From: Duganella alba
Lineage (GTDB): Bacteria > Pseudomonadota > Gammaproteobacteria > Burkholderiales > Burkholderiaceae_D
Direction of reading: 5' to 3'
Assembly (NCBI RefSeq): GCF_009674495.1
Contig: NZ_WKJN01000041.1
Coordinates: 1 to 42,906, forward strand
Length of the DNA stretch: 42,906 nucleotides
The notes below the pieces were generated by a model. That model did not search any database and had not been told where the DNA came from. It saw nothing but the letters and a program-made list of their open reading frames with translations. The position numbers and the translations under genes were made by a program. Shown in pieces: positions 27,586 to 40,400 of the stretch. Numbering within the stretch: the first letter of the stretch is position 1; each line of letters starts with the position of its first letter.

Positions 27586-27610
27586 GTCCCGCTGGCAGGG
27601 CCAGCGGGAC
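27586..27610 (-). other. Perfect stem-loop in the rpoB-rpoC spacer
   Basis: GTCCCGCTGG (27586-27595) and CCAGCGGGAC (27601-27610) form a perfect 10-bp stem with a five-base loop, 12 bases past the rpoB stop. No T-run follows on the minus strand, so it is more likely an mRNA processing or protection element than a terminator. Confidence 0.7.
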
Positions 27611-27622
27611 GGTGCTTGTGTC

Positions 27623-31732
<4,110 letters not shown>

Positions 31733-31735
31733 GGA

Positions 31736-31748
31736 CACTCCGTGAGTG
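31736..31748 (-). promoter_or_regulatory. Small hairpin covering the rpoB Shine-Dalgarno
   Basis: CACTC (31736-31740) and GAGTG (31744-31748) form a 5-bp stem with a three-base loop on the minus-strand RNA. The GGAG ribosome binding site of rpoB is within the loop and 3' arm, so folding would partly hide it. Confidence 0.5.
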
Positions 31749-31758
31749 ACAGAAAGGG

Positions 31759-31818
31759 AAAAAATTTCAGGTTTAGCCTGTGTGGCTAGGCAGTCTGTCA
31801 CACAGACGAAACCTGAAA
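31759..31818 (-). promoter_or_regulatory. Three-way RNA junction with U-run ahead of rpoB (attenuator or processing site)
   Basis: A perfect 10-bp outer stem (31765-31774 with 31809-31818) encloses two hairpins: AGCC/GGCT (31775-31778 with 31784-31787) and GTCTGT/ACAGAC (31793-31798 with 31802-31807). On the transcribed strand the outer stem is followed directly by six U (31759-31764). The spacer between rplL and rpoB is a known site of partial termination and RNase III processing in enteric bacteria; this fold is in the matching place. Confidence 0.7.
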
Positions 31819-31894
31819 CTTCTACCATTTCCAGCTGATTCAATTGGAACTGCAACGTCGGGAAAACGCTACAAATACGACACAGACGACAAAG

Positions 31895-31950
31895 GAGCCA
31901 AAGCCGGATATTTCCCCTTTTTCAAGGAGAACCATCCGCTGCTTTGGCTC
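31895..31950 (-). promoter_or_regulatory. Long imperfect stem-loop in the rplL-rpoB spacer
   Basis: GAGCCAAAGC (31895-31904) and GCTTTGGCTC (31941-31950) form a perfect 10-bp base. Above it GGAT pairs with ATCC, and TTCTCC pairs with GGGGAA (one G-U), capped by an eight-base loop on the minus strand. The long interrupted duplex resembles an RNase III substrate. Only three T follow the stem, so termination is unlikely. Confidence 0.65.
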
Positions 31951-31990
31951 ATGGCGCTAACTGTAAGCTGTTAGCTGCCGGTACAACTGA

Positions 31991-32362
31991 TTACTTCAGG
32001 TCGGCCTTGGCGCCAGCTTCTTCCAGCTTTTTCTTAGCGGCTTCAGCGTCAGCTTTCGACAGAGCTTCTTTTACGGTTTTTGGTGCACCATCAACCACGT
32101 CTTTGGCTTCTTTCAGGCCCAGACCGGTGATTTCGCGAACTGCTTTAATCACGCCAACTTTGTTCGCGCCGACTTCGGTCAGAACCAGGTTGAATTCGGT
32201 TTGCTCTTCAGCAGCAGCAGCAACAGCGCCGCCAGCAGCAGGAGCAGCCATTGCTGCAGCCGATACGCCGAATTTTTCTTCGAAAGCTTTGACCAGTTCG
32301 TTCAGGTCCATTACGGACATTTCGCTCACTGCGTTCAGGATGTCGTCTTTGCTAATTGCCAT
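31991..32362 (-). CDS. rplL: 50S ribosomal protein L7/L12
   Basis: 123 residues from the ATG at 32362 with TTGGAG six bases upstream. The N-terminal dimerisation helix (1-30), the Ala/Gly-rich hinge (about 38-52) and the C-terminal factor-binding domain with K-V-G-V-I-K-A-V-R and G-L-G-L-K-E-A-K are all intact. It forms the multicopy ribosomal stalk with L10 that recruits EF-Tu, EF-G and other GTPases. It follows rplJ after 67 bases. Confidence 0.99.
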   Translation of the reverse strand: MAISKDDILNAVSEMSVMDLNELVKAFEEKFGVSAAAMAAPAAGGAVAAAAEEQTEFNLVLTEVGANKVGVIKAVREITGLGLKEAKDVVDGAPKTVKEALSKADAEAAKKKLEEAGAKADLK

Positions 32363-32429
32363 TTGAAACTCCAATAATTTTTTGATTCGTTAATACATCA
32401 GAATGCTACTTGAGAAAAAACCCGGCCGC

Positions 32430-32963
32430 TTAGGCTGCTGGGGCTTCTTCTGCTGCAACTTCAGCAGCAGGAGCGCCTTCGGATTTTTTCGCTGCCAGAG
32501 CAGCCAGACCACGTGCAAAGCCCGATACCGGAGCCAGCATAACGCCCAACAGCTGCGAGATGAGGACTTCACGGCTAGGAATGCTCGCCAACGCGGTAAC
32601 AGCTGCTTTATCCAGCTGTTTGCCTGCGTAGTTACCGGCAGTGATGACCAGTTTGTCGTTGGTTTTAGCGAAGTCGTTGATGACTTTAGCTGCTGCAACG
32701 GCATCGTCCGAGATCGAGTAGATCAGCGGACCGGTCATGCTGTCTGCCAGGGCGGCAAATTGCGTGCCTTCAACGGAGCGACGTGCGAGGGTGTTTTTCA
32801 ACACTCGCAGGTACACGCCTTGAGCGCGCGCTTTGGCACGGAGTTGCGTCAAGTGAGCAACCTGGATGCCACGATACTCGGCCACGACGATAGTTTGCGC
32901 AGTTGCTACTTTTGCGGAAACTTCGGCGACGACGGCCTTTTTGTCATTCAGATTGAGACCCAC
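32430..32963 (-). CDS. rplJ: 50S ribosomal protein L10
   Basis: 177 residues from a GTG at 32963, chosen because AAGGAG lies seven bases upstream and the protein then begins as L10 does in related bacteria (G-L-N-L-N-D-K-K-A-V-V). A longer frame upstream is leader. The N-terminal domain binds 23S rRNA and L11; the C-terminal helix carries the L7/L12 dimers. In bacteria L10 (with L7/L12) represses its own mRNA by binding the leader, and the 252-base untranslated stretch upstream fits that. Confidence 0.97.
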   Translation of the reverse strand: MGLNLNDKKAVVAEVSAKVATAQTIVVAEYRGIQVAHLTQLRAKARAQGVYLRVLKNTLARRSVEGTQFAALADSMTGPLIYSISDDAVAAAKVINDFAKTNDKLVITAGNYAGKQLDKAAVTALASIPSREVLISQLLGVMLAPVSGFARGLAALAAKKSEGAPAAEVAAEEAPAA

Positions 32964-33215
32964 GGTCAATCTCCTTAAATGATGGCTAGCTGAATTGCCG
33001 GCCATCGGTTCGAACAACGGCGTCCGAGGTTAGGAGTCCAATGGACTGCAAAACTTGATCGGGAACACCATCTGCGTTGGGTGAAACATTCAATTAACCG
33101 GATGCCTACCTGATGCACCTGGCCCAACGGTCTTTGATTGCGGCCGCCGCTTGCGCGGCGACCATCCCAAAGAACTGCGCCAAGCTTTCCAGCTCAGCGA
33201 CTTAATACTTGAAAC
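32964..33215 (-). promoter_or_regulatory. rplJ leader, likely L10-L7/L12 autoregulatory RNA
   Basis: A 252-base untranslated stretch between rplA and rplJ. Visible structure includes CGCCGC/GCGGCG (33145-33150 with 33155-33160, loop of four) and AGTCC/GGACT near 33036-33050. The length and place match the leader bound by L10-L7/L12 in other bacteria. I did not identify the kink-turn binding motif with certainty, and no clear promoter is seen. Confidence 0.5.
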
Positions 33216-33911
33216 TTAGGCTGCCAGGCTGGCCTGGTCGACACGGACGCCAGCGCCCATGGTCGACGACAGGGAAACCTTGCGCAGGTACACACCTTTG
33301 CTCGATGCTGGCTTGGCTTTGTTCAGCGCGTCGATCAGGGCAACCAGGTTGGTTTTCAGATCGGCGTCAGCGAACGACTTGCGGCCGATCGTGGCGTGGA
33401 TGATACCGGCTTTGTCGGTACGGTACTGAACCTGACCGGCTTTCGCGTTTTTCACGGCGGTAGCGACGTCAGGGGTCACGGTGCCCACTTTCGGGTTAGG
33501 CATCAGGCCGCGTGGGCCCAGGATCTGACCCAGGGTACCAACGATACGCATGGTGTCTGGCGACGCGATGACGATATCGAAAGGCATGTCGCCGGCTTTG
33601 ACGCGCTCGGCCAGGTCTTCCATACCAACGACGTCGGCGCCAGCGGCTTTCGCCTGCTCGGCCTTGTCGCCCGAAGCGAACACGGCGACGCGAACGGTTT
33701 TGCCGGTGCCAGCTGGCAGCACGACGGAACCGCGGACAACCTGGTCCGACTTCTTAGGATCCACACCCAGTTGGACCGACACGTCGATCGATTCGTTGAA
33801 CTTGGCGGTGGCCAGTTCTTTGATCAGAGCAACAGCGTTGTCGAACGAGTAGTTCTTGGTGCTATCAACTTTGGCTTTGATAGCTTGTGCGCGTTTGGAC
33901 AGTTTTGCCAT
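33216..33911 (-). CDS. rplA: 50S ribosomal protein L1
   Basis: 231 residues, the usual length. The start M-A-K-L-S-K-R and the block I-L-G-P-R-G-L-M-P-N-P-K-V-G-T-V-T are diagnostic for L1. It binds 23S rRNA at the E-site stalk and represses the L11-L1 mRNA when in excess. It starts two bases after the rplK stop, so translation is probably coupled. Confidence 0.99.
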   Translation of the reverse strand: MAKLSKRAQAIKAKVDSTKNYSFDNAVALIKELATAKFNESIDVSVQLGVDPKKSDQVVRGSVVLPAGTGKTVRVAVFASGDKAEQAKAAGADVVGMEDLAERVKAGDMPFDIVIASPDTMRIVGTLGQILGPRGLMPNPKVGTVTPDVATAVKNAKAGQVQYRTDKAGIIHATIGRKSFADADLKTNLVALIDALNKAKPASSKGVYLRKVSLSSTMGAGVRVDQASLAA

Positions 33912-33913
33912 GA

Positions 33914-34345
33914 TTACAGACCTTCCACCGTGATGCCCATCGAACGTGCGGAACCAGCGATGGTGCGTACAGCAGCATCCAGGTCGGCAGCGGTCAGATC
34001 AGGGGTTTTCAATTTAGCGATTTCTTCAGCTTGCGCACGGGTCAGCTTACCGACTTTGTCGGTATGTGGCTTCGGCGAACCTTTTTGCACGCCCGAGTGC
34101 TTCTTGATCAGGAAGGTTGCTGGCGGGGTCTTCATCACGAAGGTGAACGACTTGTCAGCGAACGCGGTGATCACGACTGGAATCGGCATGCCTGGTTCCA
34201 TACCTTGGGTCTGCGCGTTGAACGCTTTGCAGAATTCCATGATGTTCAGACCGCGCTGACCCAGAGCTGGACCGATCGGTGGGGATGGGTTTGCTTTACC
34301 AGCTGGCACTTGCAGCTTGATAAAACCAATGATTTTCTTTGCCAT
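33914..34345 (-). CDS. rplK: 50S ribosomal protein L11
   Basis: 143 residues with the L11 signature (G-F-I-K-L-Q-V-P-A-G-K-A-N-P-S-P-P-I-G-P at 6-25), including the proline-rich thiostrepton/23S contact region. AGGAG precedes the ATG. It forms the GTPase-associated centre with L10 and is needed for RelA activation. It is followed at once by rplA. The 124-base gap to nusG holds a CCGTTC/GAACGG hairpin (34448-34463) and is where L1 is expected to bind its own mRNA. Confidence 0.99.
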   Translation of the reverse strand: MAKKIIGFIKLQVPAGKANPSPPIGPALGQRGLNIMEFCKAFNAQTQGMEPGMPIPVVITAFADKSFTFVMKTPPATFLIKKHSGVQKGSPKPHTDKVGKLTRAQAEEIAKLKTPDLTAADLDAAVRTIAGSARSMGITVEGL

Positions 34346-34469
34346 GATGGCTCCTATCTTGGATATGAGTAGTAGCGCCCCACCATGCGTGTTCTGCAGG
34401 GCGGGGCTCCTCTTGCGCCAGATTTGCGGAGGTTTTTACACCGTCGCCCGTTCTGGCGAACGGTGCTGC

Positions 34470-35087
34470 TTATACTTTTTCGACCTGGCCGAACTCAAGT
34501 TCCACCGGCGTCGCGCGGCCAAAGATGGTGACCGAGACGCGCACTTTCGATTTCTCGTAGTTGACTTCCTCGACGTTGCCGTTGAAGTCGGTGAACGGGC
34601 CATCCTTGATGCGGACTTGCTCGCCCACTTCGTACAGCACTTTCGGCCGTGGCTTCTCGACGCCTTCCTGCATCTGCTGCATGATCTTGTCGATCTCGCG
34701 CGCAGGAATCGGGGTCGGCTTGTTCGATTTGCCGCCGATGAAGCCGGTCACCTTGCTGGTGTTTTTCACCAGGTGCCAGGTTTCGTCGGTCATTTCCATC
34801 TCGACCAGCACGTAGCCAGGGAAGAAACGACGCTCGGTGACCGATTTCTGGCCATTGCGCACTTCGACCACTTCTTCGGTCGGCACCAGGATCTGGCCAA
34901 ACTGTTCTTGCATGCCGGCGCGTTCGACGCGCTCGGTCAGCGCACGCTGCACGCTTTTTTCCATGCCGGAGTACGCATGCACAACGTACCAGCGCTTATT
35001 GCTTACTGGTACGCTGACGGGCGCCGCGTCTTGAGCGGCTTCGACCGGGATTTCACCGGTCGCATCATCTTGCACGTTTTCGCTCAT
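34470..35087 (-). CDS. nusG: Transcription antitermination/termination factor NusG
   Basis: 205 residues. An acidic N-terminal extension of about 30 residues, seen in betaproteobacteria, precedes the NGN domain (R-W-Y-V-V-H-A-Y-S-G at 32-41), and the C-terminal KOW domain has E-Q-V-R-I-K-D-G-P-F near 148-157. It binds RNA polymerase and couples it to ribosomes (via S10) or Rho. The ATG overlaps the secE stop by one base (T-A-A-T-G) with no separate strong ribosome binding site, so translation is coupled to secE. Confidence 0.98.
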   Translation of the reverse strand: MSENVQDDATGEIPVEAAQDAAPVSVPVSNKRWYVVHAYSGMEKSVQRALTERVERAGMQEQFGQILVPTEEVVEVRNGQKSVTERRFFPGYVLVEMEMTDETWHLVKNTSKVTGFIGGKSNKPTPIPAREIDKIMQQMQEGVEKPRPKVLYEVGEQVRIKDGPFTDFNGNVEEVNYEKSKVRVSVTIFGRATPVELEFGQVEKV

Positions 35088-35470
35088 TATTTTCGTATGC
35101 CCAGAATGACGTCGTACAACAGGAATTCCAGAGTCTTATCCGTGCCCCACAGGAACACTGCCATCACCAGAACAAAGGCAAACACGATGCCGGTGATCTG
35201 GGTCGCCTCGCGACGGGTCGGCCAGACGACTTTCTTCGTCTCGCGGACGGCTTCTTTGGCAAAATTCAGGAAATCACGGCCAGTCGACGAAGTCCACAAG
35301 ATCAAAACGGCAAAAGCCAAACCAGCCACAAGTGCGCCTGCGCGTACCAGAGCTGGTTTGTCCGACAGGTAGTAGAACCCTATCACGCCCACGATTGCAA
35401 CGACAATTGCCAGTGCAACCTTAATCTTGTCATTCGACGTGCTGACGGTCTGCACGGATTGATTAGACAT
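35087..35470 (-). CDS. secE: Preprotein translocase subunit SecE
   Basis: 127 residues with three membrane helices (about 15-35, 42-60 and 95-115), as in the E. coli-type protein. The conserved cytoplasmic stretch V-R-E-T-K-K-V-V-W-P-T-R is at about 77-88. It clamps SecY in the translocon. The gene begins 36 bases after the tRNA-Trp 3' end and is cotranscribed with it and with nusG. Confidence 0.97.
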   Translation of the reverse strand: MSNQSVQTVSTSNDKIKVALAIVVAIVGVIGFYYLSDKPALVRAGALVAGLAFAVLILWTSSTGRDFLNFAKEAVRETKKVVWPTRREATQITGIVFAFVLVMAVFLWGTDKTLEFLLYDVILGIRK

Positions 35471-35506
35471 TTATATTTTACTTTCGGTGCCCTGCACCAG
35501 ATTCGG

Positions 35507-35582
35507 TGGCAGGGGCGGAGGGCCTCGAACCCCCAACCTTCGGTTTTGGAGACCGACGCTCTGCCAATTGAGCTACGCCCCT
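35507..35582 (-). tRNA. tRNA-Trp (anticodon CCA)
   Basis: A 76-base cloverleaf on the minus strand: acceptor AGGGGCG paired with CGCCCCT, discriminator G, encoded CCA (35507-35509), anticodon loop CTCCAAA and T-arm GTTCGAG. It lies between tuf and secE as in many proteobacteria. Confidence 0.98.
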
Positions 35583-35605
35583 ACATAAAACTACAAAGGA
35601 GTGGG

Positions 35606-35634
35606 ATTATACCACCCGGACACCCGGGTGGCAA
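35606..35634 (-). promoter_or_regulatory. Strong sigma70 promoter for tRNA-Trp-secE-nusG
   Basis: On the minus strand TTGCCA, a 17-base spacer, and a perfect TATAAT (35606-35611), 23 bases before the tRNA. The spacer and -35 contain an 8-bp palindrome (CCACCCGG 35612-35619 with CCGGGTGG 35624-35631, loop of four), which is also a hairpin in read-through RNA from tuf. Confidence 0.85.
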
Positions 35635-35646
35635 TCTCACATCCTG

Positions 35647-36837
35647 TTAGGCCAGGATCTTGGCAACCACGCCTGCGCCTACGGTACGGCCACCTTCGCG
35701 GATTGCGAAGCGCAGACCTTCTTCCATCGCGATCGGGTTGATCAGCTTGACGGTGATCGACACGTTGTCGCCTGGCATAACCATTTCTTTGTCGTGTGGC
35801 AGTTCGATCGAACCGGTCACGTCAGTCGTACGGAAGTAGAACTGTGGACGATAGTTGTTGAAGAACGGGGTGTGACGACCGCCTTCGTCTTTCGACAGCA
35901 CGTAGATCTCGCCGGTGAAGTGGTTGTGCGGCTTGATCGAGCCTGGTTTTGCCAGAACTTGACCACGTTGCACGTCTTCACGCTTGGTGCCGCGCAGCAG
36001 CAGACCAACGTTGTCGCCTGCCTGACCCTGGTCCAGCAGCTTGCGGAACATTTCCACGCCGGTGCAGGTGGTTTTCACGGTGTCGGTGATGCCGACGATT
36101 TCGATCTCTTCGCCGACTTTGATGATGCCGCGCTCAACACGACCGGTCACCACGGTGCCGCGACCCGAGATCGAGAACACGTCTTCCACTGGCATCAGGA
36201 AGGCGCCGTCCACTGCGCGCTCTGGCGTAGGGATGTACGAATCCAGTGCATCGGCCAGGGCCATGATGGCTTGCTCGCCCAGCGGACCGGTGTCGCCGTC
36301 CAGTGCTTTACGTGCCGAACCTTTGATGATTGGCAGGTCGTCGCCTGGGAACTCGTATTTCGACAACAGCTCGCGAACTTCCATTTCCACCAGTTCCAGC
36401 AGCTCTTCGTCGTCGACCAGGTCGCACTTGTTCAGGAACACGACGATGTATGGCACGCCAACCTGGCGGGCCAGCAGGATGTGTTCGCGGGTCTGTGGCA
36501 TTGGGCCGTCAGCTGCGGAGCACACCAGGATCGCGCCGTCCATCTGCGCGGCACCGGTGATCATGTTTTTGATGTAGTCGGCGTGGCCTGGGCAGTCAAC
36601 GTGAGCGTAGTGACGGCCAGCGGTTTCGTACTCGACGTGCGCGGTGTTGATGGTAATGCCGCGTGCTTTTTCTTCTGGTGCAGCATCGATCTGGTCGTAG
36701 GCCTTCGCTTCGCCGCCGAATTTTTTCGACAGAACGGTTGCGATTGCAGCGGTCAGGGTGGTCTTGCCGTGGTCGACGTGGCCGATGGTGCCGACGTTAA
36801 CGTGCGGCTTGGTCCGCTCGAATTTCTCTTTTGCCAT
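35647..36837 (-). CDS. tuf: Elongation factor Tu
   Basis: 396 residues with all GTPase motifs: G-H-V-D-H-G-K-T at 19-26, R-G-I-T-I switch I, D-C-P-G switch II, N-K-C-D near 136 and G-S-A near 174. It delivers aminoacyl-tRNA to the ribosome. AGGAG lies six bases before the ATG. It is flanked by tRNA-Thr and tRNA-Trp, the tufB position of proteobacteria; a second copy is likely elsewhere in the genome. A GGCAGG/CCTGCC hairpin (36865-36879) lies in its leader. Confidence 0.99.
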   Translation of the reverse strand: MAKEKFERTKPHVNVGTIGHVDHGKTTLTAAIATVLSKKFGGEAKAYDQIDAAPEEKARGITINTAHVEYETAGRHYAHVDCPGHADYIKNMITGAAQMDGAILVCSAADGPMPQTREHILLARQVGVPYIVVFLNKCDLVDDEELLELVEMEVRELLSKYEFPGDDLPIIKGSARKALDGDTGPLGEQAIMALADALDSYIPTPERAVDGAFLMPVEDVFSISGRGTVVTGRVERGIIKVGEEIEIVGITDTVKTTCTGVEMFRKLLDQGQAGDNVGLLLRGTKREDVQRGQVLAKPGSIKPHNHFTGEIYVLSKDEGGRHTPFFNNYRPQFYFRTTDVTGSIELPHDKEMVMPGDNVSITVKLINPIAMEEGLRFAIREGGRTVGAGVVAKILA

Positions 36838-36920
36838 TTTAGACTCCTAACGATTTGTGTGATTGGCAGGGAACCTGCCCGACTGTCTTGATAATGCTGC
36901 GTAGTGCGTACTGCGAATTC

Positions 36921-36995
<75 letters not shown>

Positions 36996-37054
36996 TGATT
37001 TGGGTACTGCAGGGTACTACCTTCGATGCTTGCGCATCTGCATTGCAACAACAC

Positions 37055-37128
37055 TGGAGCGGGTGAAGGGAATCGAACCCTCGTCATAAGCTTGGAAGGC
37101 TTCAGCTCTACCATTGAGCTACACCCGC
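37055..37128 (-). tRNA. tRNA-Gly (anticodon TCC)
   Basis: A 74-base cloverleaf: acceptor GCGGGTG with CACCCGC, encoded CCA (37055-37057), anticodon loop CTTCCAA and T-arm GGTTCGATTCC. Confidence 0.98.
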
Positions 37129-37187
37129 GAGGTATTGGTTCAATTCAATTCATTTTTACTGCGCCACTCAGTCTTTTTGCAAAAACT

Positions 37188-37272
37188 TGGTGGAGGGGGC
37201 TGGATTCGAACCAGCGTACTCATAGAGAACGGATTTACAGTCCGTCGCCTTTAACCACTCGGCCACCCCTCC
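37188..37272 (-). tRNA. tRNA-Tyr (anticodon GTA)
   Basis: An 85-base class II tRNA with a long variable arm: acceptor GGAGGGG, encoded CCA (37188-37190), anticodon stem ACGGA/TCCGT and loop CTGTAAA. It is the first gene of the tRNA-tuf transcript. Confidence 0.98.
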
Positions 37273-37286
37273 GCGAGGAACCGCAG

Positions 37287-37315
37287 AGTATGAAGCAATT
37301 TTCTCGAACCGTCAA
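37287..37315 (-). promoter_or_regulatory. Sigma70 promoter of the tRNA-tuf operon
   Basis: On the minus strand TTGACG (37310-37315), a 17-base spacer, and CATACT (37287-37292), followed by a G/C-rich stretch before tRNA-Tyr at 37272. A G/C-rich discriminator is typical of stable-RNA promoters under stringent control. Confidence 0.9.
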
Positions 37316-37403
37316 CTCTTTTTCTCACCTTGTCGGTGCAGTGTTCACAGTTCGTCTGCTTCGGGGCGAGATTTTAAACGCACCAACTGCAAAAGTGCAA
37401 GTG

Positions 37404-37433
37404 TTGTTTTTACGTTGCATGTTTTCCTATACA
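37404..37433 (+). promoter_or_regulatory. Candidate promoter of the GGDEF-EAL gene
   Basis: TTGTTT (37404-37409), an 18-base spacer, and TATACA (37428-37433). RNA would start near 37440, after the ATG at 37419 and before the TTG at 37470, which favours the TTG as start codon. Confidence 0.5.
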
Positions 37434-37469
37434 ATCGGTCGAACCAATGAGACTCCTGGAGCCCTGCGT

Positions 37470-40400
37470 TTGAATAATCGAAGCGGTCGCTGGCGCATCG
37501 TCCTGCTCGCCAACCTGGCCCTGTGGGCCGCCTACTTCCTGACCGGCCGTCTCGGCCTGCTGCTGGCGCTGCCGCCCGGCTATGCCTCCCCGATCTTCCT
37601 GCCGGCCGGCATCGCCCTGGCCGCCTGCGTGGTGGGCGGCGCCCGCCTGCTGCCGGGCGTGGCGCTGGGCTCGCTGGCGGTCAACCTCGTCTATCCATGG
37701 CTGAGCAGCACCGGCGTCACCGCCACCGCCCTGCTGGGCGCCGGCGCCCCGGCCTGCGGCGCAGCCCTGCAGGCCTGGGTCGGCAGCACCCTGTTCCGCC
37801 GCTACATCGATCCCGCCATCGGCTCCGGCCGCGACGTGGTGCGCTTCATCCTGCTGGCCGCCTGCGTCACGCTGGTGTCGAGCACGGTCTCGCTGTCCGG
37901 CATGATGGCGCTCGGCATCCTGCAACGCGACACCCTGGCCGCCGACTGGCTGGCCTGGTGGATGGGCGACACCATCGGCATCCTGCTGGCGGCGCCGCTG
38001 ACCTGGATCGCCATCGGCCGCCCGCGCGCGCTGTGGGCGCGCCGCCGCCTGCTGGTGGGCCTGCCGCTGCTGCTGTCGGCCGCCGCCTTCATCGCCATCT
38101 ACCTGCAGGCCGACCGCTGGGAAAACAACCAGCAGCTGCAAACCTTCCGCCTCAAGGCGCAGCAGACCGGCGACCTGCTGCAGGCCCAGTTCAGCGAACA
38201 CGAACGCTTCATCTACGCCATGGCCAAGGCGCTCAACGACCCGCGCCGCTCGATCAACGCCGAGGACTTCGGCAACCTGTCGCACGGTTACCTGGACCAG
38301 CGCCCGGAACTGATGTCGATGGCCTGGCTGACGCCGGTGGCCGGCAGCGAGCGTTCCGCCTTCGAGGCCTGGGCGCGCCAGCACGCCGCGCCCGACTACG
38401 CCATCCGCGAGCGCGACGACGCCGGCCACTTCAGCGTCACCGGCCAGCGCGAGCGCTATTTCGTCACCACCTTCGTCGAACCGGCCGCCTCCCGCGTCTA
38501 CCTGGGGCTGGACTTCCTGCACGACCCGCTGCGCCGCGCCGCGCTTGAACGCGCCATCCAGTCCGGCCAGCCGACCGCCACCGCGCCGCTGCAGCTGATC
38601 CCCGGCGCGCCCAGCACCGGCCTGCTGCTGCTGCAGACCGTCTACCCGCCCAGCAGCCGCCACCAGGCGGTCGGCTCGCTGCTGATCTCGATGCAGTTCG
38701 ACGCCTACCTGAACCAGGCGCTCAAGCGCTCCGAATTCCCCTACTTCCTGGTGCGCTTCGAAGACACCGACGACGACGGCCCGCGCCGCGTGGTGCAGGA
38801 CACGCTGCACCGCGCGGTCGGCGACAGCGACTTCCAGCGCCAGCTGCACTTCGGCGGCCGCATCTACGAGCTGACGCTGGCGCCGACGCCGGCCTACCTG
38901 CAGCAGCAGCGCGGCTGGCAAAGCTGGACCGTGCTGACCTGCGGCCTGCTGCTGACCGGCCTGCTGGGCACGCTGATGATGCTGATCAGCGGCGAGCGCG
39001 CCCGCATCCAGGCCGAGGTCAAGGATTCCACCTCGCGCCTGCGCCAGCGCGAAGCGCGCCTGCAGGCCATCCTCAACAAGGCGGCCGACGCCATCCTCAC
39101 CGTCGACAGCAGCGGCACGCTGATGTCGGCCAACGCCGCCGCCGGCCGCCTGTTCGGCTATGCGCCGGAAAAGATGGGCGCGCTGCCGCTGGACAAGCTG
39201 ATTCCGGTCGGCGTCGGCGACGCGGCCGGCCTCGACGCCGCCGGCCTGCTGCGCATGATCGCCTGCGGCGTCACCCACGAATACGAGCTGCCCGGCTGGC
39301 GCAGCGACGGCAGCGAATTCCCGCTGGCGATGTCGGTGTCGGAAGTGGAGCTGCCGGACGAGCATTTGTTCGTCGCCATCCTGCACGACCTGACCGAGCA
39401 GCACCTGGCGCAGGAACACATCCACCGCCTGGCGCACCACGACACGCTGACCGGCCTGGCCAACCGCCTGTCGCTCAACCTGCGGCTGGAGCAGCTGCTG
39501 GCGCAGACGCGCCGCAGCGGCGGCATGGCGGCGGTGCTGTTCATCGACCTCGACCACTTCAAGAAAATCAACGACACCCACGGCCACGCCACCGGCGACA
39601 TGCTGCTGGTGGCGGTGTCGCAGCGGCTGCAGGAACTGCTGCGCGAGGTCGACACCATCGCCCGCCTGGGCGGCGACGAATTCATCGTCGTCACCGACGG
39701 CGCCGTGACGCCCGACGAAGCGTCCAACATCGCGGTGCGCATCGTCGACGCGCTGACCGCGCCCTACCACCTGAACGGCAAGACCGTGCACAGCGGCGCC
39801 AGCGTCGGCGTCGCCATGTTCCCGACCGACGGCGAGGACGCCGGCACGCTGATGCGCCACGCCGACACCGCCATGTACGCGGCCAAGAGCCAGGGGCGCG
39901 GCAACTTCCAGTTCTTCTCGGAGGCCATGAACAGTGCCACCCACGAGCGCCTGATGCTGGAGAACCGCCTGTGGCAGGCGCTGGAACAGAACGAATTCGA
40001 GCTGTATCTGCAACCGCAGATCGAGCTGGCGACGCAGCGCATCATCGGCGCCGAGGCGCTGCTGCGCTGGCACCATCCGGAGCTGGGCATGGTGGGACCG
40101 GACCGCTTCATCCCGATCGCCGAGGAATCGGGCCTGATCCTGCCGCTGGGCGACTGGGTGCTGCAACGCGCCTGCACCCTGCTGCATGCGTGGCGCGCGC
40201 CGGGACTGTCGCATCTGCGGCTGGCGGTCAACCTGTCGGCGCGCCAGTGCCACGGGCCGGGCCTGCTGCCGCACCTGGACCGCATGCTGCTCAGTCACGG
40301 CATCGACCCGGCGCTGCTGGAACTGGAAATCACCGAATCGGCGGCGATGCAGGATCCGGAACGCAGCCGCGCGCTGCTGATCGAACTGCGTTCGCGCGGC

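Noticed and set aside
31733..31855. Longer rpoB start upstream of 31732
   Set aside because: The extra residues would come from the structured leader, and RpoB in this group begins at M-H-Y-S-F with a good Shine-Dalgarno.
32400..32440. G/C-rich stretch followed by six T just after rplJ, like a terminator
   Set aside because: The stem is only three to four pairs, and L7/L12 downstream must be made in excess over L10, so strong termination here makes no sense.
37026..37469. In-frame upstream extension of the GGDEF-EAL gene
   Set aside because: It runs antisense through two tRNA genes and the tRNA-Tyr promoter; the ATG at 37419 overlaps a likely -10 box. The TTG at 37470 has a Shine-Dalgarno.
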